Part shown: positions 20,159-28,731 of the stretch, in pieces
How the letters are laid out: each line of letters begins with the position of its first letter
Position numbering within the stretch: the first letter of the stretch is position 1
Assembly: GCF_008630635.1 (NCBI RefSeq)
Contig: NZ_CP043869.1
Span: forward strand, 1,240,001-1,304,000
Origin: Neptunomonas concharum
GTDB lineage: Bacteria > Pseudomonadota > Gammaproteobacteria > Pseudomonadales > Balneatricaceae
Reading direction: 5' to 3'
Length of the DNA: 64,000 nt
The notes under the pieces: generated by a model
Database searches by the model: none
What the model was told of the DNA's origin: nothing
The model's input: only the letters and a program-made list of their open reading frames with translations
Translations under genes and position numbers: made by a program

Positions 20159-21163
20159 CTATTTGAAGAGCGGCGCATAGAGTAGTCCGCCGCGATTCCA
20201 AGGCTGATTGATACCTTGCTCCACGCCAACCGGTGTATTCGGCCCAAAGTGGCGAAGGTAGATCTCACTGTAGTTGCCAACGGAGCGTATAATGTGTGTG
20301 GCCCAGTCTGCTCGCAGTCCTAGCTGAGCACCTATCGTACCTGTTTTACCGAGCAAGTTTTGCACTTCAAGATCGCTATGGGTGAGTAGCGCTTGATCAA
20401 CCGTACGCTGCGATATTAATTTCTCATCGGCTAATACCAAGGCATCAATCACTGCCCTGATCAGCCGAGCCCACTGGGGATCATCTGCACGAACCATCGG
20501 GCCAATGGGCTCTTTTGAGAGACGCTCGGGTAGTAGATGATAGGCAGCAGGGTCTTCTGCTCGGTTAGCTTTGTTGACAGCTAAGTTGAGGCGGTCAGCT
20601 GTGTAAGCATCACAACTCCCTCTAAAAAAGGCATCACCATTGGCGAAGAAAATCTCTGCATCTATGTTGTGTGTTTTTAAATACTGGACGAGGGTTGTAT
20701 GGGTTGTCGTATTTTCAGTGACGCAGATGCGCTTCTTGGATAGGTCAGATAGGGTGTTTATACCGCTGTTCTTGCGCACCATAATACCTTGCCCATCAAA
20801 AAGATAGATGGCAGGGAAAGCAATACCGTAGTTGTGTTCTCGCTCCATGGTCCAAGTTGAGCTGTACATCACGACATCAGTTTTTCGTTCTTGCAAGCTA
20901 CTAAAGCGTGTTTGAGGTCCAACTTCAATAAAGTGTACTCGCTTGGGATCAGCAAATATTGCAGCGGCAACGGCACGGCAGAAGTCTACATAAAAGCCAC
21001 GCCACTCCCCCTTACTATCAATCGCACTTCTACCTGGATCGTCGGGAAATACACCGCAGCGAATATCACCATGTTTGAGCACATCATCCAAAGTGCCTGC
21101 GAATGATAGGGGGGATAGCAAAGACAGGGTAAAAATGAGCAATAATTTTACGAGCATTTGCAT
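20159..21163 (-). CDS. Periplasmic amino-acid-binding protein (AapJ/family 3 SBP)
   Basis: A minus-strand protein of 334 residues from the ATG at 21163, which has AAGGA 6 bases upstream; signal peptide MQMLVKLLLIFTLSLLSPLS then FAG. Mature sequence (GDIRCGVFPDDPG, WRGFYVDFCRAVAAAIFADP, RFSSLQERKTDVVMYSSTWT, CDAYTADRLNLAV) matches general L-amino-acid binding proteins of the AapJ type. No permease or ATPase genes accompany it; instead it is 5 bp from a diguanylate cyclase gene. This resembles the Salmonella ArtI/STM1987 arrangement, where a binding protein carries an amino-acid signal to a cyclase. Confidence 0.88.
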   Translation of the reverse strand: MQMLVKLLLIFTLSLLSPLSFAGTLDDVLKHGDIRCGVFPDDPGRSAIDSKGEWRGFYVDFCRAVAAAIFADPKRVHFIEVGPQTRFSSLQERKTDVVMYSSTWTMEREHNYGIAFPAIYLFDGQGIMVRKNSGINTLSDLSKKRICVTENTTTHTTLVQYLKTHNIDAEIFFANGDAFFRGSCDAYTADRLNLAVNKANRAEDPAAYHLLPERLSKEPIGPMVRADDPQWARLIRAVIDALVLADEKLISQRTVDQALLTHSDLEVQNLLGKTGTIGAQLGLRADWATHIIRSVGNYSEIYLRHFGPNTPVGVEQGINQPWNRGGLLYAPLFK

Positions 21164-21262
21164 GTGATTCCTTTCCAACGGATGCGCACTTCTTTATATA
21201 TCGCTTAGCATTCAAGTTAATAATTGAATGGTAGCTCAAAAGTACGGGAAATGCCTCTTTGC

Positions 21263-22030
21263 TCAATAAGTATCGTAGAAGAAGTAGAGGGTTGTCAGCA
21301 CGCTGGCAACGATAACAAAGTTACGTACATAGGTCTGCGGCAGCTGCCTTGAGAGATGCGCAGCTACGTAGCCTCCGGCAAGGGTTCCCACAAGCACGAT
21401 GGTGCCTTCATACCAAGCGATAAGACCATCGCTTATAAAAATCGCTATGGCAATTAAGGAGACTGCTGATGAGATGAGCAGTTTCATGCCGTTCATTGCA
21501 TTGATGTTGGTGTGCCCCGCCAACGCTAGATAGCTGAGGGTGATAATACCTAAGCCTGCATTAAAAAAGCCGCCATAGATAGACACACCCAGCAGAACCA
21601 ACAGCAGTAAGACGCCACCAATAGCGGAAGCATGGCGATGTTTTGAGGCAAGCTGCTTTAGTGAGCGATTTAATTGCCCGCCAAAAATAAAGAGGAGCGT
21701 CGCAAACAGCAGTAACCAAGGAATTGCTTCACGAAATAGCGTTTCAGGGGTGTTAAGTAGTAACCATGCACCGATAATGCCGCCAAGCAAGCTGATAATA
21801 ACCATACGAGGAAGCTCAGCTTTATAAGCGATGAGGTCGCGTCGAAACGCATAGGTGCCACTAATATAGCCGGCGCAAGATGCAAACGTATTGGTAGCGT
21901 TTGCACTGACAGGTGGGATGCCTGCAAAGATAAGGGCCGGAAAGGTGATGAAGCTGCCGCCGCCTGCAATGGAGTTAATAATACCGCCAAAAAAACCTGC
22001 AGCGAATAAGAAGAGTAAATCGAAGAGCAT
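21263..22030 (-). CDS. TauE/SafE-family membrane exporter
   Basis: A minus-strand protein of 255 residues from the ATG at 22030 (MLFDLLFLFAAGFFGGIINS); upstream codons at 22078 and 22069 add a charged stretch that does not fit the family. Eight or nine hydrophobic segments and the paired signatures GGIINSIAGGGSFITFP and GIYGGFFNAGLGI, about 140 residues apart, define TauE/SafE (DUF81). Such proteins are thought to move sulphite, sulphoacetate or related organosulphonates. It lies downstream of the aldehyde dehydrogenase on the same strand, 140 bp apart. Confidence 0.88.
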   Translation of the reverse strand: MLFDLLFLFAAGFFGGIINSIAGGGSFITFPALIFAGIPPVSANATNTFASCAGYISGTYAFRRDLIAYKAELPRMVIISLLGGIIGAWLLLNTPETLFREAIPWLLLFATLLFIFGGQLNRSLKQLASKHRHASAIGGVLLLLVLLGVSIYGGFFNAGLGIITLSYLALAGHTNINAMNGMKLLISSAVSLIAIAIFISDGLIAWYEGTIVLVGTLAGGYVAAHLSRQLPQTYVRNFVIVASVLTTLYFFYDTY

Positions 22031-22172
22031 AGTATCCGTAATCCTATCTGTGTCAGGCAGGGACATTAACATAGGCATTGCAGTAATCAGAAGATACAGA
22101 TAGCTTGCGAAGTAGCAGGACAGATAGGCTGCAGCCCTAACGTTGTGGTTAAGACTGCAACCGCTTGACGGG

Positions 22173-23666
22173 TTAGATGTTAATTAAAACAGATTTTAAC
22201 TCGGTGTAATGTTCAATGACCGCTGACCCCATTTCCCGACCTAGGCCGGATTGTTTATACCCGCCAAAAGGTAGTGCAGGGTCCAATGCGGTATGGCAGT
22301 TCACCCATACACTGCCGGATTTTATACGCGGAATCATACGATGAACGTGAGACAAATTGTTTGACCAGATGCTGGCACCTAAACCGTACTCCGAGTCATT
22401 TGCAGCACGAATAACCTCATCTATATCATCAAAAGGTCTTGCAACGAGCACGGGGCCAAATATCTCCTCTTGGATCAGTTTGGAGTTTTGCTCCAGATCG
22501 ACCATGACCGTTGGTTTAACAAAATAACCGGGGCCGTTTAGACCGTTTCCGCCTGCGGTGATAGTTGCGCCATCCTTGCGTCCTTGCTCAATGTAGCCGT
22601 TCACACGATCAAACTGCTTAGCCGATACCAGTGGTCCCATTTGGGAACTGGGGTCCAGCCCTTGACCAAGCGTTATACTGTTTGCAATATCTGAGATATC
22701 GGCAACGACATTTTCAAAATGTTTCTTATGCACATAAAGGCGTGAACCGGCGCAGCAGACTTGTCCTTGGTTGAAGAATATCGCATTGGCGGCACCTTGA
22801 GCGGCCATATTTAGATCGGCATCTTCCAGCACAATGGTAGGTGATTTTCCGCCCAACTCTAACGTAACACGCGTCATACTATCCATAGCGGCTTTGCCTA
22901 TCATCTTGCCTACCGGCGTTGATCCAGTAAATGTCAGTTTATCGACATCAGGATGTGATGAGAGTGCGGCACCAGCCTCATGTCCATACCCTGTTACGAC
23001 GTTAAGTACCCCCGCTGGATAACCCGCCTCCATGACCAATTCAGCTAAGCGGAGTGCGGTAAGCGGTGTATCCTCAGCTGGTTTGAGGACGACGGTGCAA
23101 CCGGTTGCTAACGCCGGACCAAGTTTCCAGCAGGCTAACAACAGAGGAAAGTTCCACGCGACAATGGCGCCAACTACACCGACGGCTTCACGACGTGTAT
23201 ATCCATGGAATTGTGAGCCAGGCATGAAAGGTACGGAAACATCGACGGTACTACCTTCAATTTTGGTAGCAAAGCCCGCCATATAGCGCAGAAAGTCGAT
23301 AGCCAAACGAATATCGACGGCTTTTGCGATAGCTGCACTTTTGCCGTTATCAATGGATTCGATTTCCGATAGCTCATCACTGTTTGCTTCGATTAAATCA
23401 GCCAAACGCCAAAGTAATCGCTCTCTGTCCGATGGCAGGGCGCGGCTCCAATCAGAGTCCTCAAATGTCTTACGTGCAACCGCGACGGCTCTATTAACAT
23501 CTTCTTGGCCACCGGCTTGTATTTGAGTGATTTTTTCTGCGGTGGCTGGATTGTACACATCGATAGTTTGTTCAGAAATGGAGCTGACGGCTTCACCGTT
23601 GATAAACAATAGGTGATTTTTATTAATAAAGTTGCTGGTTGCTGCACTGGGAGTATAGGTAGTCAT
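22173..23666 (-). CDS. Phenylacetaldehyde dehydrogenase-like aldehyde dehydrogenase
   Basis: A minus-strand protein of 497 residues, ALDH superfamily, length normal for NAD-dependent tetrameric enzymes. Catalytic Cys in FFNQGQVCCAGSR (about residue 307), general base Glu in VTLELGGKSP (about 273) and the Asn of AWNFPLL (about 174) are all present. The sequence and context resemble phenylacetaldehyde dehydrogenases (FeaB/PeaE), which complete amine oxidation by turning aldehyde into acid. Transcribed divergently from the first QHNDH operon, from a consensus sigma-54 promoter at 23707-23722. Substrate range is inferred. Confidence 0.9.
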   Translation of the reverse strand: MTTYTPSAATSNFINKNHLLFINGEAVSSISEQTIDVYNPATAEKITQIQAGGQEDVNRAVAVARKTFEDSDWSRALPSDRERLLWRLADLIEANSDELSEIESIDNGKSAAIAKAVDIRLAIDFLRYMAGFATKIEGSTVDVSVPFMPGSQFHGYTRREAVGVVGAIVAWNFPLLLACWKLGPALATGCTVVLKPAEDTPLTALRLAELVMEAGYPAGVLNVVTGYGHEAGAALSSHPDVDKLTFTGSTPVGKMIGKAAMDSMTRVTLELGGKSPTIVLEDADLNMAAQGAANAIFFNQGQVCCAGSRLYVHKKHFENVVADISDIANSITLGQGLDPSSQMGPLVSAKQFDRVNGYIEQGRKDGATITAGGNGLNGPGYFVKPTVMVDLEQNSKLIQEEIFGPVLVARPFDDIDEVIRAANDSEYGLGASIWSNNLSHVHRMIPRIKSGSVWVNCHTALDPALPFGGYKQSGLGREMGSAVIEHYTELKSVLINI

Positions 23667-23706
23667 AACAAACCTTTTTTATTGTTGTTTGAAGTTGTAT
23701 GAGTGC

Positions 23707-23722
23707 AGCAAAGGCCATGCCA
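23707..23722 (-). promoter_or_regulatory. Sigma-54 promoter of the aldehyde dehydrogenase
   Basis: On the minus strand TGGCATGGCCTTTGCT matches the -24/-12 consensus TGGCAYRNNNNTTGCW at every defined position (GG-N10-GC). About 40 bp upstream of the ATG at 23666. Confidence 0.82.
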
Positions 23723-23797
23723 TTTAAAGAGTTTTTTTTAACTTTTTGTTAATTAAGGACTTTTTTAAGTTTTCATTGATTCTAGGAAGATGAGTAG

Positions 23798-23814
23798 TGT
23801 CTCAGCGTGTGACA
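23798..23814. promoter_or_regulatory. Candidate enhancer site for the AcoR-type activator
   Basis: TGTCTCA-GCG-TGTGACA, an imperfect palindrome located between the two divergent sigma-54 promoters. Related half-sites TGTGACA at 23839 and TGTCTCA at 23902. The position, about 90-200 bp from both promoters, suits upstream activating sequences. The rest of the 23667-24078 gap contains no gene. Confidence 0.55.
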
Positions 23815-23996
23815 GGGAAAGTAGGGGATAATGGGCTGTGTGACAAACCTAATCGTGCTAGTGATGCTGGTTTGTTGCAAGGTGTATCAGTTTTGCACAG
23901 GTGTCTCAATTTAAAACAGTAATTTTTGCTTTATTGTAAGGATAAAAATATCTGTTTCGATCTTAACTTATTGTTAATAAATAGGTTTGCCGATAG

Positions 23997-24012
23997 TGGC
24001 ACATCAAATGCT
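23997..24012 (+). promoter_or_regulatory. Sigma-54 promoter of QHNDH operon 1
   Basis: TGGCACATCAAATGCT: GG and GC dinucleotides 10 bp apart and TGGCAC identical to consensus. Expected start of transcription about 24023, 56 bp before the translation start. Confidence 0.78.
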
Positions 24013-24078
24013 GTGTCATCAGAGAGAAACAAAGAAAACCAACTTTAAAATAATCATAATAAATCAGGAGGTCTTGTT

Positions 24079-25671
24079 TTGAAAAAGACACCCCCTATCG
24101 TTCCCGCAATCAGTGGCCTATTAAGCACGGTTTCACTGCTATTCACACCATCGGTTCATGCTGCGAGCGCCGAGCATATCATTCAGCAAAAGTGTCTGGC
24201 ATGCCATGTTGAAGAAAGCGAAACCTCTTGGAGCCGTATTAGTCACCAGCGAAAAACGCCAGAAGGCTGGCTAATGAGCATTGCACGTATGCAGATTATG
24301 CATGGCCTAAAGGTGACAGAAGAGGAGCGCCATACGTTAGTTAAATATTTGGCCGACCGACAAGGTTTAGCCCCCTCCGAAACGGAAGGCGCTCGTTATG
24401 CCCTTGAACGGCGGTTGAATACCTCTGAAAGTTTCGAATCTCAAGCGTTTACTGAAACCTGCGCCCGTTGCCATTCTGGCGCTCGGGTCATGTTACAGCG
24501 CCGCCCTGCGAGTGAGTGGGAACACTTAATACATTTTCATTTGGGCCAATGGCCAACGACAGAGTATCAGGCTTTAGCACGAGATAGAGATTGGTTGGAC
24601 TTAGCACTTAATGAAATGGTGCCAGAGTTGGCTGACATGTTGCCCTTGCAAAGTAAAGCATGGGATCAATGGCAAAAAACGGTTAAGCCATCGTTAGCCG
24701 GTAGCTGGACGTTTGCAGGGAAAATGCCAGGCAAAGGTGAAATGCACGGTGTTATGCAAGTTAAAGAGAAAGCCAAGGATCAATTTGGCATCGTACTAGC
24801 AGGACAATATGCCGATGGGGCTGCCTTCGAAGGCAGTGGGGATGCAATCCTCTATACCGGCTATGAATGGCGGGCAAACATGATGGTTGATGGAATAGCC
24901 ATGAGGCAGGTTTTCTCGGCGGCTAAAGCTGGAGAGATGCAAGGTCGCATGTTTGAAAGAGAGCATGATGAGAGAGGCTTTGACTTTGCAGCCGTGCAGC
25001 AAAGCGGTATGTCACCATCCATTTTGGCCGTTCAACCTGAATATATTAAATCCGGTGAAACCGTAGAGTTATCCATTATAGGCACGGGTTTGCAGGGTGA
25101 TGTCACCCTAGGGCAGGGACTAACGCTGATTAAGGATGTTTCTGCAAATGCAAACAAGCGTGTCTTACGGGTTAAAGCAAGCTCTTCAGCTAGCACGGGC
25201 GCTTTAGCGATCCATGTGGGCAAGGCGTCTTCTACTGTTACCGTATACGATCAGATTGCGAGTCTGAAAGTTGTGCCTGCATTTCAGGTCGCACGTGTCG
25301 GTGGTAATGACAGCTCTACACCCAAAATGGAAGCGGTATTTGAGGCAGAAGCGTGGGCTGCAGGTCAAGATGGTATTGCAGGCACCGAGGATGATATACG
25401 CATAGGATTCATGCCTGCTACTTGGTCCGTTGTGCCCTTTAATGAAACTGCCGCTGCTGACAACGATGTTCATTTTAGCGGACGTATGGATGCAGCATCC
25501 GGCGTATTTACGCCTGCGCTCGCTGGCCCTAACCCTGAGCGTCGTATGAGCACTAACAATGCTGGCAACCTTAAAGTCATTGCTCAAGTTGATGAAGAAG
25601 GCAAAAAAATCACGGCCGATGGCCAACTGATCGTGACCGTCCAGCGCTGGAATAATCCTCCCATCCCTTAA
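24079..25671 (+). CDS. qhpA: Quinohemoprotein amine dehydrogenase alpha subunit, copy 1
   Basis: A protein of 530 residues starting with TTG, which has AGGAGG 6 bases upstream and no nearby ATG alternative. Signal peptide MKKTPPIVPAISGLLSTVSL then LFTPSVHA, cleavage near residue 28. Two c-type heme motifs, CLACH (residues 39-43) and CARCH (128-132), lie in the N-terminal diheme cytochrome domain; three beta-barrel/immunoglobulin-like domains follow, as in the Paracoccus and Pseudomonas enzyme. It passes electrons from the quinone cofactor of the gamma subunit to periplasmic acceptors. First gene of qhpA-qhpD-qhpC-qhpB, the conserved order. Strongly similar to copy 2 at 42575-44167. Confidence 0.95.
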   Translation: MKKTPPIVPAISGLLSTVSLLFTPSVHAASAEHIIQQKCLACHVEESETSWSRISHQRKTPEGWLMSIARMQIMHGLKVTEEERHTLVKYLADRQGLAPSETEGARYALERRLNTSESFESQAFTETCARCHSGARVMLQRRPASEWEHLIHFHLGQWPTTEYQALARDRDWLDLALNEMVPELADMLPLQSKAWDQWQKTVKPSLAGSWTFAGKMPGKGEMHGVMQVKEKAKDQFGIVLAGQYADGAAFEGSGDAILYTGYEWRANMMVDGIAMRQVFSAAKAGEMQGRMFEREHDERGFDFAAVQQSGMSPSILAVQPEYIKSGETVELSIIGTGLQGDVTLGQGLTLIKDVSANANKRVLRVKASSSASTGALAIHVGKASSTVTVYDQIASLKVVPAFQVARVGGNDSSTPKMEAVFEAEAWAAGQDGIAGTEDDIRIGFMPATWSVVPFNETAAADNDVHFSGRMDAASGVFTPALAGPNPERRMSTNNAGNLKVIAQVDEEGKKITADGQLIVTVQRWNNPPIP

Positions 25672-25722
25672 CGTTTAGCTTGTTAAAAACCAATAAGAAT
25701 AAGTAAAACGAGGAGCTGAATC

Positions 25723-27153
25723 ATGAGTGCTGTACTTAACATTGTTGAGAACAATCTGCATGAAGTTCGGGTAAGCGAGCGACAGATGATGTTTCACATC
25801 CCGACCAATTCGTTGTTCGAATTGGACTCGATGACACAAGATGTTTTTGGGTTACTTCGTAGTGGGAGTCTATCGGTTGAGGATATCAGCCAACAGCTAA
25901 AAAACCGTTATAGCGCTAATGATGTCCATGAGTTAGTACACAATTTATGCGCATTAGAAGTGGTGAGTGATGGTTCCGGCTTAACGCCAGAAATCCAAGC
26001 AAAAACGGTGGATAGGTTTCCACTGACAACCGTCGTACTGAATGTAAATACCGGCTGTAACTTGAGTTGCACCTATTGCTACAAAGAGGACTTGGATAAG
26101 CCCTCGGCGGGCAAAAAAATGGATTTTGAAACGGCTAAAGCCTCGATCGATATGTTACTTAAAGAATCGCCAGATGAAGATACTTACACGGTAGTGTTCT
26201 TCGGGGGTGAGCCTATGAGCAATTTGCCATTGATCAAGGCGATGGTGGCTTATTGTGAACAACGCTTTGCACAAGCGGGTAAAAGGGTCAATTTTGTAAC
26301 AACGACCAACGCAACTTTGCTTAATGAAGAGCTAGTGGACTGGTTAGATCAACATCGCTTTGGTATCTCGATCAGCATGGATGGCCCCGAAGCGATTCAT
26401 GATAAGAATCGTATCACCGTAGGAGGGCAAGGCACTTATGCTGTCGTGCGTCGAAAAGCTGAAATGTTGTTATCCCGTTATCGGTCCCGCCCGGTGGGTG
26501 CGCGTGTAACCTTGACGAAAGGTGTAACTGATGTCGAGGCCATTTGGGATCACTTGTTTAATGACCTTGGCTTCTCGGAAGTGGGCTTTGCACCGGTCAC
26601 ATCCGGAGATATCAGTGAGTTTAACCTCTCTGATGAGGAGGTTAAGCAGGTCTTCGATAACATGAAAGCGCTAGGTCGGCACTATCTGGACGCTGCGTTG
26701 CAGAACCGCAATATAGGGTTCAGCAATATGCATCAAATGATTACGGATATCCACGAAGGTAATAAGAAAGCGCTGCCCTGTGGTGCAGGCTTAAAAATGT
26801 TGGCTGTCGATCACAAAGGTGAATTGAATCTTTGTCACCGCTTCACGGGTTCAGACTTAAATACCTTTGGTGATGTGCATCAGGGTATCGATAAAGGCCG
26901 TTTGGGCAGCTTTTTAGCAGAGCGGTTGGACAGAACAAATACGGGGTGTGAAACCTGCCATATCCGAAACCTTTGTTCCGGTGGCTGTTACCACGAAAGT
27001 TATGCCCGTTATGAAGACCCAACTCGGCCTACGTATCACTACTGCGATTTGATGCGCGACTGGGTGGATTTTGTTATCGAGACCTATAGCCGCATCATGG
27101 CCGAAAACCCGGCCTTCATCGACACTTATATTACTCCTCGGAGGGCTCTCTGA
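25723..27153 (+). CDS. qhpD: Radical SAM maturase QhpD, copy 1
   Basis: A protein of 476 residues. The radical SAM cluster motif [12 protein letters not shown] (Cys112, Cys116, Cys119) is followed by the GGEP motif (FFGGEPMSN). A C-terminal SPASM-like region holds [20 protein letters not shown] and [19 protein letters not shown] for auxiliary [4Fe-4S] clusters. QhpD installs the three intra-peptide Cys-to-Asp/Glu thioether bridges in QhpC. About 100 N-terminal residues form a RiPP-recognition-like domain ([20 protein letters not shown]). Cytoplasmic. One base separates its stop from the qhpC start, so maturase and substrate are translated together. Confidence 0.95.
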   Translation: MSAVLNIVENNLHEVRVSERQMMFHIPTNSLFELDSMTQDVFGLLRSGSLSVEDISQQLKNRYSANDVHELVHNLCALEVVSDGSGLTPEIQAKTVDRFPLTTVVLNVNTGCNLSCTYCYKEDLDKPSAGKKMDFETAKASIDMLLKESPDEDTYTVVFFGGEPMSNLPLIKAMVAYCEQRFAQAGKRVNFVTTTNATLLNEELVDWLDQHRFGISISMDGPEAIHDKNRITVGGQGTYAVVRRKAEMLLSRYRSRPVGARVTLTKGVTDVEAIWDHLFNDLGFSEVGFAPVTSGDISEFNLSDEEVKQVFDNMKALGRHYLDAALQNRNIGFSNMHQMITDIHEGNKKALPCGAGLKMLAVDHKGELNLCHRFTGSDLNTFGDVHQGIDKGRLGSFLAERLDRTNTGCETCHIRNLCSGGCYHESYARYEDPTRPTYHYCDLMRDWVDFVIETYSRIMAENPAFIDTYITPRRAL

Positions 27154-27154
27154 A

Positions 27155-27481
27155 ATGAAATTTCTTAAACCTATAAATAATAAAGCTCAGCTATTAGATC
27201 AAGCTGTTAATGAGAACCAAGTAGAAGACGTGGTGGCGATGAGTAGCCTTGCAGGTTGTACAGCCACGACCGATCCCGGTTGGGAAATTGATGCTTTTGG
27301 TTCAGTGACATCGCTTTGCCAACCTATGGAATCTGATCTCTATGGTTGTGCTGATCCTTGCTGGTGGCCAGCTCAAGTGCCAGACATGATGAACACTTAT
27401 CAAGACTGGAATAAAGACGCCCTGAGCTCAAAAGATGATTGGCGGAATCTGGGCACTGTTTTCCCCGCAGATAAAAAGTAA
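27155..27481 (+). CDS. qhpC: QHNDH gamma subunit precursor (CTQ protein), copy 1
   Basis: A protein of 108 residues starting [20 protein letters not shown] (ATG at 27155, right after the qhpD stop). The 28-residue leader ending EDVVA is removed after modification. Numbering from the next residue, Cys7-Glu16, Cys27-Asp33 and Cys41-Asp49 are present for the three thioether bridges, and Cys37 and Trp43 ([12 protein letters not shown]) for the cysteine tryptophylquinone. All eight agree with the known Pseudomonas/Paracoccus gamma subunit. This peptide carries the catalytic cofactor for primary-amine oxidation. Confidence 0.95.
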   Translation: MKFLKPINNKAQLLDQAVNENQVEDVVAMSSLAGCTATTDPGWEIDAFGSVTSLCQPMESDLYGCADPCWWPAQVPDMMNTYQDWNKDALSSKDDWRNLGTVFPADKK

Positions 27482-27497
27482 AGACAGGATGAGCGTA

Positions 27498-28637
27498 ATG
27501 AATATAACAAAAACAAAGTCATCGCTGGCAAAGGGTTTTAATACAGCTGTATTGGCTGTGACAGCCAGTGTTTTGCCATCTTTTGTGCAGGCTGCTGATG
27601 CGCCATTGAAGCCTGGCAATGAATATATGATTGTTTCTAACTATCCCAACCAAATCCATGTTATTGATGTGGTCACGGATACGCTGTTTAAGACATGTAA
27701 AGTGCCTGGCTCATTTGGTCCAGGTGTCATGCAAGTTGCACCAGATAACAAGACGGCATACATCTTGTCTAATCACTATGAGGATATTTACGGTATCAAT
27801 TTAGATACGTGTGATGTGAGTTTTCATACCCGTTTTTCAAGTGATCCGACAGTGCGTACGAAATCCATCTTCTCTATGGCGATTAGCCCTGATGGAAAAG
27901 AGATTTACGCTATGCATAACCCTACTAAACTCAATAGAGACCACTATCGTGTCTTACCAACACAGTTAGCCGTTTATAGCGCTGAAGGTGGTCTGGATGC
28001 GAAGCCGATCCGGATGTTTCCTGCACCTAGGCAGGTAACCGTCATGATGACAGGCAGTGATGGCGGTTTATATATGGCGGGTGGCGATATCTACAAGTTT
28101 AATGTCCAATCCGGTGAATATACAACGGCCATCGCCAGTAGAAATTGGCAACGCCCATTGTATGCTCCGCCCGATGTGCTGAATGCTTGGCCTATACAAA
28201 CGCCATCTAATGACTTCACGCTGTTGTATACAACCGCTAAGTTTCAGGATGAATCTTACAATATGGACACGGCAGATTGGATCTACGGTTTTATGAATGT
28301 AGATCTGAAAACGGGGGAGACTCAAACAACGGACTTTGGGCCCATTACCGAAATTTACTTCACTGGCATGACGTCACCTAAAGACCCCAATCTGATGTTT
28401 GGTGTACTCAACCGCTTGGCTAAGTACGACATCAAAGAGAAGAAATTGATTAAAGCAGCTGCCCTTGAACACTCATACTACTGCATTGCTATGAATCATG
28501 ATGGTAACAAAATTTACTTATCTGGTACTTATAACGACATTGCCATTTATGATGCAAACTCATTAGAAAAACTAGGCAATGTTCAATTACCTGGTGGTGA
28601 TATGGCACTCGGCACGTCACAAATATTTATCCGTTAA
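27498..28637 (+). CDS. qhpB: QHNDH beta subunit, seven-bladed propeller, copy 1
   Basis: A protein of 379 residues; I choose the ATG at 27498 (MNITKTKSSLAKGFNTAVLA) since AGG lies 9 bases upstream; the in-frame ATG at 27489 directly abuts that site. A signal peptide ends near VQA-AD. WD/YVTN-like repeats (NYPNQIHVIDVVTDTLFKTC, SPDGKEIYAMHNP, MNHDGNKIYLSGTYNDIAIY) indicate the beta-propeller that holds the gamma subunit and forms part of the active site. Last gene of operon 1, closed by a strong terminator at 28662-28702. Confidence 0.93.
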   Translation: MNITKTKSSLAKGFNTAVLAVTASVLPSFVQAADAPLKPGNEYMIVSNYPNQIHVIDVVTDTLFKTCKVPGSFGPGVMQVAPDNKTAYILSNHYEDIYGINLDTCDVSFHTRFSSDPTVRTKSIFSMAISPDGKEIYAMHNPTKLNRDHYRVLPTQLAVYSAEGGLDAKPIRMFPAPRQVTVMMTGSDGGLYMAGGDIYKFNVQSGEYTTAIASRNWQRPLYAPPDVLNAWPIQTPSNDFTLLYTTAKFQDESYNMDTADWIYGFMNVDLKTGETQTTDFGPITEIYFTGMTSPKDPNLMFGVLNRLAKYDIKEKKLIKAAALEHSYYCIAMNHDGNKIYLSGTYNDIAIYDANSLEKLGNVQLPGGDMALGTSQIFIR

Positions 28638-28661
28638 ATTCTTAGTTCACCTCTGCATATT

Positions 28662-28702
28662 CCCCTATAAGAGACCGTTATCGGTCTCCTAGGGGCTTTT
28701 TT
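28662..28702 (+). terminator. Terminator of QHNDH operon 1
   Basis: CCCCTA-TAA-GAGACCG-TTAT-CGGTCTC-C-TAGGGG followed by CTTTTTT. A long two-part stem with U-run, 25 bases after the qhpB stop. Confidence 0.88.
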
Positions 28703-28731
28703 GCCAAAAATAATAAAAATGGTGTGTAAAC

